Source: Plasmopara viticola (Eukaryota > Oomycota > Peronosporomycetes > Peronosporales > Peronosporaceae). Taken from it: a DNA stretch of 64,000 bases. The translations under genes were made by a program, and so were the position numbers. The stretch's first letter is position 1; each line of letters opens with the position of its first letter. A model generated the notes under the pieces. The model saw only the letters and a program-made list of their open reading frames with translations. It was not told where the DNA came from and did not search any database. Below are positions 58,417 through 64,000 of this stretch, one piece after another. The stretch spans positions 62,001 through 126,000 of the forward strand of contig MBPM02000116.1 in the NCBI GenBank assembly GCA_001695595.3, read 5' to 3'.

Positions 58417-61400
58417 ATGTTTGAGCGTTTAGCTACTGTCAATATTAACAAAACAAAAATTGTCTATGGGTTATATAGGTTTGCATTATTATTGTCAGTT
58501 TATTACTTAATGCCTCAATATATAAACATCTGAATAAAACAAAAAATTCGGCGAGCTGCGAGCGTAAATCGAAGCAATCAGGCGCAAAGAGTTTGTAAGC
58601 AGTTTCTTGAGCTGGAAGGATCAAGCCAAAGCTCAACTCTACTTATCAGATTTTATGTGTGTTTGTTTCCATCAAACTAATTGGTCATTAAAATATGCGT
58701 CCTAAGTGGACGTTACCTATTTGTTTTTTCATTAAATGAATCACTTTCACTATAGAATATCTGACGTCTACGGTTCTTTTGCTTGGAATAGATCTTTCTC
58801 ACGCATATCATTCTTTTTTAAAAGAATACATTATCAAATATAATTTTTAAATACTTCATGTGACAAAACCACACAACTGTTTTGAAACATCAAGACGTAG
58901 TAATGGCCAAAAATCAGCCCCTTCGAAGTTAATAATACACTGAAAAATATTTGAAAAATCCTTTTTGTTTTTAGGAGAGTTTGAAATGAGGAGTGGCACA
59001 TAAGCTCACCAAGCAATATACGTAGGATATAGCATTCGCTGCACACCGATGAAAGCACGACTAGCATCAAGCCAAGGTAGAGCGACCGAAATCTAAATCT
59101 GTGTGAGCTGACCATTGAGCGATGCTTGTAAGACGTAGCACTCGATGTTTACCACAATCAGCATGAATTAAGGCACAATGGACGAGACCCTATTGCTGCA
59201 TGTCCTGATCACTGAGGTGTGGTTAACAAAGAAGTTATCTCAATATTCCGTAAAGGGCGTTATCGGCTTTCTGCCAAGGCATTGAAAGCGAGACCCTTTC
59301 AATGCATGATACATCGCACGTAATCAAATTGGGAAGAGAATGGCACTCACTACGTAAACGATATATGTTTGGCTGGAAGCCAAGCCATTGAGTGCACGCC
59401 CTGACGATGCACGTGAGGTCGCACGTTAACCACTGAGCAATAATCGTCGCGGACAGTACTTGCTAGATGGCGTGACATGGTCGGTGAGAAGTCGAGATAT
59501 CTGGGAGGTGCCTTCTTTGTACGCAGGTAGTGGTACGCAACATACTCGTAGCCAGTGCTCGCCGTGTGTGTCAGACATAATTAAGTCGATCAAAGGTTAA
59601 GGCACGTGGGGCGCTGCTTTGTGATGTGCGTGAAATGGCTGATGTTCTTCTAATTCGGGACCATTTCGTGGGGTTCTTTGTCGTACGTGAATGGAGATCC
59701 GGTACGTCGACGTACAATCGTGTCAACATCGATCCGACACAAAAATGTCTTACCACCACCGTCAGCCAAACAAAGGGATGACGAAGACGCGTGGCACTTA
59801 TTGAACAGCTATCTCGTAATGAACGGGAATCTTTGAAGTAGGCATGTTGGGGGACGACAGTGACCGGCTTTAAATGAGATAGCGGCGCAAGATCAGCATA
59901 GAACAAACTTTGTCAATGGATGCCCTCTATGGATAAAATGAAACGTTCATGGCAATGTTTGGAGAGTCTTGAAAAGTTGACAGCAATCTTTACTTATTTT
60001 AATGAAACATTACTTTCTGTCAATCCATTGGTATCCGTCAGCAAGTTTTCTTGATTACCGAGGACAAAAAAGGCGTGACCTCGACGAAAGGAATAGTGTG
60101 ACGCCAGACCTCTTGTGTGAAACAAAACAAAATTTGTCTGAAAGAGGAAGTCGTCGCATACTTCACCGTCGTATGCCTTTCTGTGCTAGAAAGCCAAACA
60201 AAAAACAGCACGACCTCTACTTGTACAATAAACTTTATGCGTCCACCATCTTGGCACAGTTGCTGATTCCGAAAAAAAATGTGATACAAAACAACATGGC
60301 AGATTGATTAATGTATTATTTAGTTGGCTTATCCGACATATATTGTCAGCCTCTCAATCTCTTGAGCTAAGGCCTGTTTAGCTACTACCATATTATACAT
60401 TATGGTAGTAGCTCAATATGTCTTCAGATCTTTTAAACGCGCCTGCAACAATATTTTGTCTGGTAACGCAATTGCTTAGACCTCACAGGGCGCATACTAT
60501 TATGGTCAGTTCAGTCCATAGCCGAGCAGGGCACGGGATTAGAAGCGTGAAGAAACCATTGTTCACCTGCAATAGGTGACAAAGCTAATGAGTTTGAAAA
60601 AGCATTACGCCATTGCAGATGCGTACATCCCATTGGTTAAGGGCGCAAATTGCACCGAAGTATTGAGGAGCTTACCAAATTTATTCGGAGGATTAAAAAG
60701 CGGGTTCGAGAAGCCTTAAACGGAGAAGCATTTGACAAAAATCTCTTACCGGCGCCTATCCTGGCTTTGCCGATTTCAAAACGATAAATAAGTGTCGTCT
60801 ACGACGCAACATATGTTGTCATTAAAATTGTACCACCGCAAATAGACATTGAAAAGCGATATCGGGTAAATGCCTAAAAACTCGGCAGCTCCAGACTACA
60901 GAGAAGAGCTAGTCTGCTTACAATAGAAATAATGCGAACAGTTAAGTGTGCTCTTGTCAGCTTCAGATTTTTTCTGCGCCGCTCGAGATCTTTACAAAAC
61001 TTAGCTACCGTACCAAGCTAGAAGCAGGCCTAACCTTCAATACACAAGACTTGCTTTTTGAAAAGAATTCGACACGCGAGCAAGGGTCGGTAATGCGAAC
61101 TATACTGATCATATAGCCGTGCCAATTCAGGGCACGTGCACTTTTGGTCGCGGCATCTCCAAGATCCAAGATCGAGTCATACCTTTTCATGTCAAGGCCA
61201 AAAAAAAACTGCATGTTTTAGAAATCCTCGAAATTTTCTGCCAGATCTATTTCAACTTGAGGAACGTCTATAGCCGCCAAATGATCTTGGTCCCTAGGAG
61301 AAATCTGAATTAATTACGCCCGAGACAAACATGGAGGTAAAGAAAGATATGATATCTTTAAGCAGGTATACGCGACGACATTTTTGAAGCCTTCCTAAAC

Positions 61401-64000
61401 GGGCTCCGCCAGCAGCATCGGCTGAATGATGGAACTACGCACGGTGATACACATGCTCACAATGATTGGTCCGATACTCTTTCTTCTTTTTGCAGTATAA
61501 AATTGAGTTGAAGTAGGAGAAAGATTAGCAAAGTGCTTCGGCTAATGCATAATTGCGTCTGCTGGACTCCTCACAATGACGACCTCGTCTATAATAAAGC
61601 TAATTTATGCTTTGTATTTATCAGATGACATGTATACAGCTCTGCTGTATGCTTCTGAGAGCGTCAAGCTAAAAGACTTGAACAAAAAGTGTCGTTTGAA
61701 TTAAGCGCAAGGCAACATCGGCTTTCGGTGGATACCGGACCTATCATATCATGGTGACCCAACACGTGGTGAATATGTAAAAGAGTGTATCGCTTTTTAG
61801 GCGCACAATACATTGCTTGGTAGCCATGTCGGTCGAGAAAAAACGATAAGCACTCACAAAATGTGCACAAATGAGTTTTCACATATGTGCTTACGTGTAG
61901 ACTGTGCCAAAAGTAGAATCCTTGCCAAATACAACTGCACCATTGGCTTGTTTGTCTAGCCTGTCAAAAGACTTAGCAGACAGCGTATGTATCGCGATTA
62001 ATTGAGCAAAGTGGTCTAAACCGGGTCGCTCGGACACGGTCAATGGTTTTAAAGCATCAGAGCTGTTCCTCAATCGTGTCTTTAAAAAAATTATAATTTC
62101 AAATCTAGTAAGGTTGGACCAACACCCCCACTTCCGTATCTCTCCTTGAAGGTTGATTCCAAGGGGCTTATCATCAGAGTCGAAATATCCACAGTAAGCT
62201 ATGTGATTTTCCACAGACCCGACGGTCAGACTGAATCTCAATGTTTAGCTTGTTTTTTATACTTTTTGCCTAGAATTTTTTTCTTTCCTGGTGTAAGTTG
62301 TACGCATCTAAAGACAGCGTGAGCACACTGTGTTGGTAAATGACGACTGGGTTGCTCAATAAGCACAATCGTAACGCCACGTCATGAGAAATAAAGATTT
62401 ATAATCCCGAGATTTCGTGGTCACGGCTCATAGCTTAACTCGAGTGAAGCAAATCAAATTTTTCATGGTACTCTGTATGCGTCACCTACAGCCAGTATGG
62501 AGATAGGCACTGTCACCACTTAGTTCAGTTAAAGTTTTTCATGGGATCGGCTAACATCTTTCCCTATCCGAAATCGAGCGACCTAAACCAAATTTTTTGC
62601 GTCTTGAAATTTCACCACCTCGGACAAAACACACTACGTCCGTGAGACTAAATGCAATTGTTTAACTGATTGGGTCGAAGATGACTTCCCTTTGATGTGT
62701 TTCGACTTTAAAATAACGACGCAAAAAACGTAAGTGCAGATATAGAGTCATTCATTTTTCGCGACTAAAAAACCGTGGCCCACATACAAATTGCATTCAC
62801 CTTCTATTTCCTGATCGCAACAGCTTTCGGTCGGTCGGTCGTGTTAGAGTCAAATTGATGGCCCCCACGGGAATTTGAAGTAGAAAAACAGCAACTCTCC
62901 TTAAAAAAGCTGCTGACACCCATAAGAGCACTTTTCTTTTATCACGTATTTTACGTTGTAAAGCCGCTGATATTGACGGCCATGTAGTACGGCAGAAGGT
63001 TGCTTTCGTTCTGACCTTACGACTTCTACATGAGGAGTAGCAGTTCTGTGCGACCGAGTGTACGCTCTTGACTCTCGTTATCTGACCGCCACTTACTCAA
63101 ACGTCCTTCGACCTTTGAGGAAGAGATGGATTACCTTAGCAATATGGTTGACGAGCTTCCACAGTCAGATCGATCGCCTCGTGGCTCACTATAAGGTCTC
63201 CGAACCATATCGGGAAGTTGCTTGCCTTGGTTTTGAAAGGGCTTCGAGAAGGACTAACCGCGCAAAGTGCACAGCTCCATGGGTACACGGTCCTACAGCT
63301 TCATCTAATACAAATGGATTTTATACGCCGCTGATTGGCAACCCAAACCTCACGTGAAAGCACAACCTAGTGCGAGGCGAGGCTTCGATAAGACGCTAAA
63401 AAGCCTCACCTTGAATATAAGGTTTGGAGTCCAGAGAATTGTTGTCACAATAGCGCGTCAAAATTGTCTTGGGAAGGCCGATGGCACACCGAACCGAGTC
63501 TTTCAAAGCCATAAGAAGTCCGATAAAACATTATTTGAGTTTGCTCCAAAATACCGAATTTCCCTTTCAAAAAATAGATCTTGTATCCAACTATGACTTA
63601 AACCCTCTTATACACAGACCGAAATGTTTTACTTCCACCTTAATCGATATATTTCTTTTGTTTATCTCGTGTGAATGCAATCGTATCCCTTACCCTGGTG
63701 ATCATATTTAATTGAATTTTTTCGACTTCTTTAATTTTTTTGTAAGAAAACTTGTCTCACATAACAAACCTAAGCAAAGAAAGATGCGCTTGTCAGATGA
63801 AAGCTACTGAGTTCTTGTCTGAATACCAAAAACAATTCACAGGTTGTGTTTTTAGATATAGACACCTCACTTGGGAGAACCCCCCCCGCTTCGGACGAAG
63901 TAATCTTACATTAGCCTTGTTGGCACCAAGTGCTGCTTTGACTCATACGTCTGTATAATTACAAGGATTCAGTGTTTTCGTTATCTTTAAAAAAAAACTT
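58417..64000. other. Long non-coding stretch, little recognised
   Basis: About 5.6 kb without a supported gene. On the minus strand near 59450-59400 the sequence TTGCTCAGTGGTTAAC resembles a tRNA A box and could be the head of a decayed SINE, but the matching B box is poor and no target duplication was found. Frames at 60002-60307, 61891-62241 and 63058-63357 have no known family; the last two lack an ATG. Confidence 0.4.

Noticed and set aside
58834..59115. 93-aa minus-strand frame with a signal-peptide-like start
   Set aside because: The rest is AT-rich and hydrophobic without RXLR, dEER or repeat structure; it does not match the layout of the three supported secreted proteins.
61891..62241. 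116-codon minus-strand frame with natural-looking residues
   Set aside because: No ATG and no family recognised; could be a remnant but cannot be supported.
1..64000. CRISPR arrays, bacterial operons, rRNA genes
   Set aside because: No regularly spaced repeats, Shine-Dalgarno-led gene strings or rRNA-like sequence were seen; the gene structure is eukaryotic.

Overview
The window looks like a gene-poor, repeat-rich stretch of an oomycete nuclear genome, most likely a zoosporic Peronosporales plant pathogen (Phytophthora or downy mildew type). Four things point there. Genes are compact, with introns of about 60 nt. There is a flagellar CFAP58 homologue, so the species probably still makes zoospores. 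There is a canonical RXLR-type secreted protein with two look-alikes. The Ty3/gypsy chromovirus, MULE and SINE remnants are of kinds known from oomycetes. The exact species cannot be told from the sequence.

Layout. 1-1.3 kb: two small convergent genes, followed by a 189-bp direct repeat pair. 1.9-9.1 kb: non-coding sequence with a SINE-like element bounded by a 12-bp target duplication (3160-3477). 9.1-12.9 kb: a divergent pair, a four-exon TPR/cyclic-nucleotide-binding-domain gene and a membrane ankyrin gene, 149 bp apart. 16.3-20.6 kb: Ty3/gypsy wreckage with two related LTRs facing in opposite directions. 22.2-22.6 kb: RXLR-type gene with a YHPQ repeat. 25.8-27.0 kb: gypsy fragment split by a tRNA-derived SINE. 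31.4 kb: second small secreted protein. 34.7-38.9 kb: an unrecognised 373-aa gene convergent with CFAP58. 39.7-44.7 kb: a complete but dead chromovirus with LTRs, a polypurine tract and a 5-bp target duplication. 47.9 kb: third small secreted protein. 49.0-49.9 kb: adjacent broken fragments of a TBC1D22-like Rab-GAP gene and a DEAH-box helicase gene. 50.6-52.2 kb: MULE transposase remnant. 52.3-64 kb: mostly unannotatable, with a second SINE-like copy at 58082-58407.

The most interesting pattern is the set of three scattered small secreted proteins. Each has a signal peptide, an RXLR-like or degenerate motif near residue 30, an Arg-Arg-(Leu)-Pro motif around 70-82, and a C-terminal hydrophobic helix ending within a few residues of the C-terminus. 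Two are both 121 aa with the helix at the same residues. They sit alone in repeat-rich DNA and look like one membrane-anchored effector family. The rest of the window is mainly a record of nested, decayed transposons with a few housekeeping genes between them.
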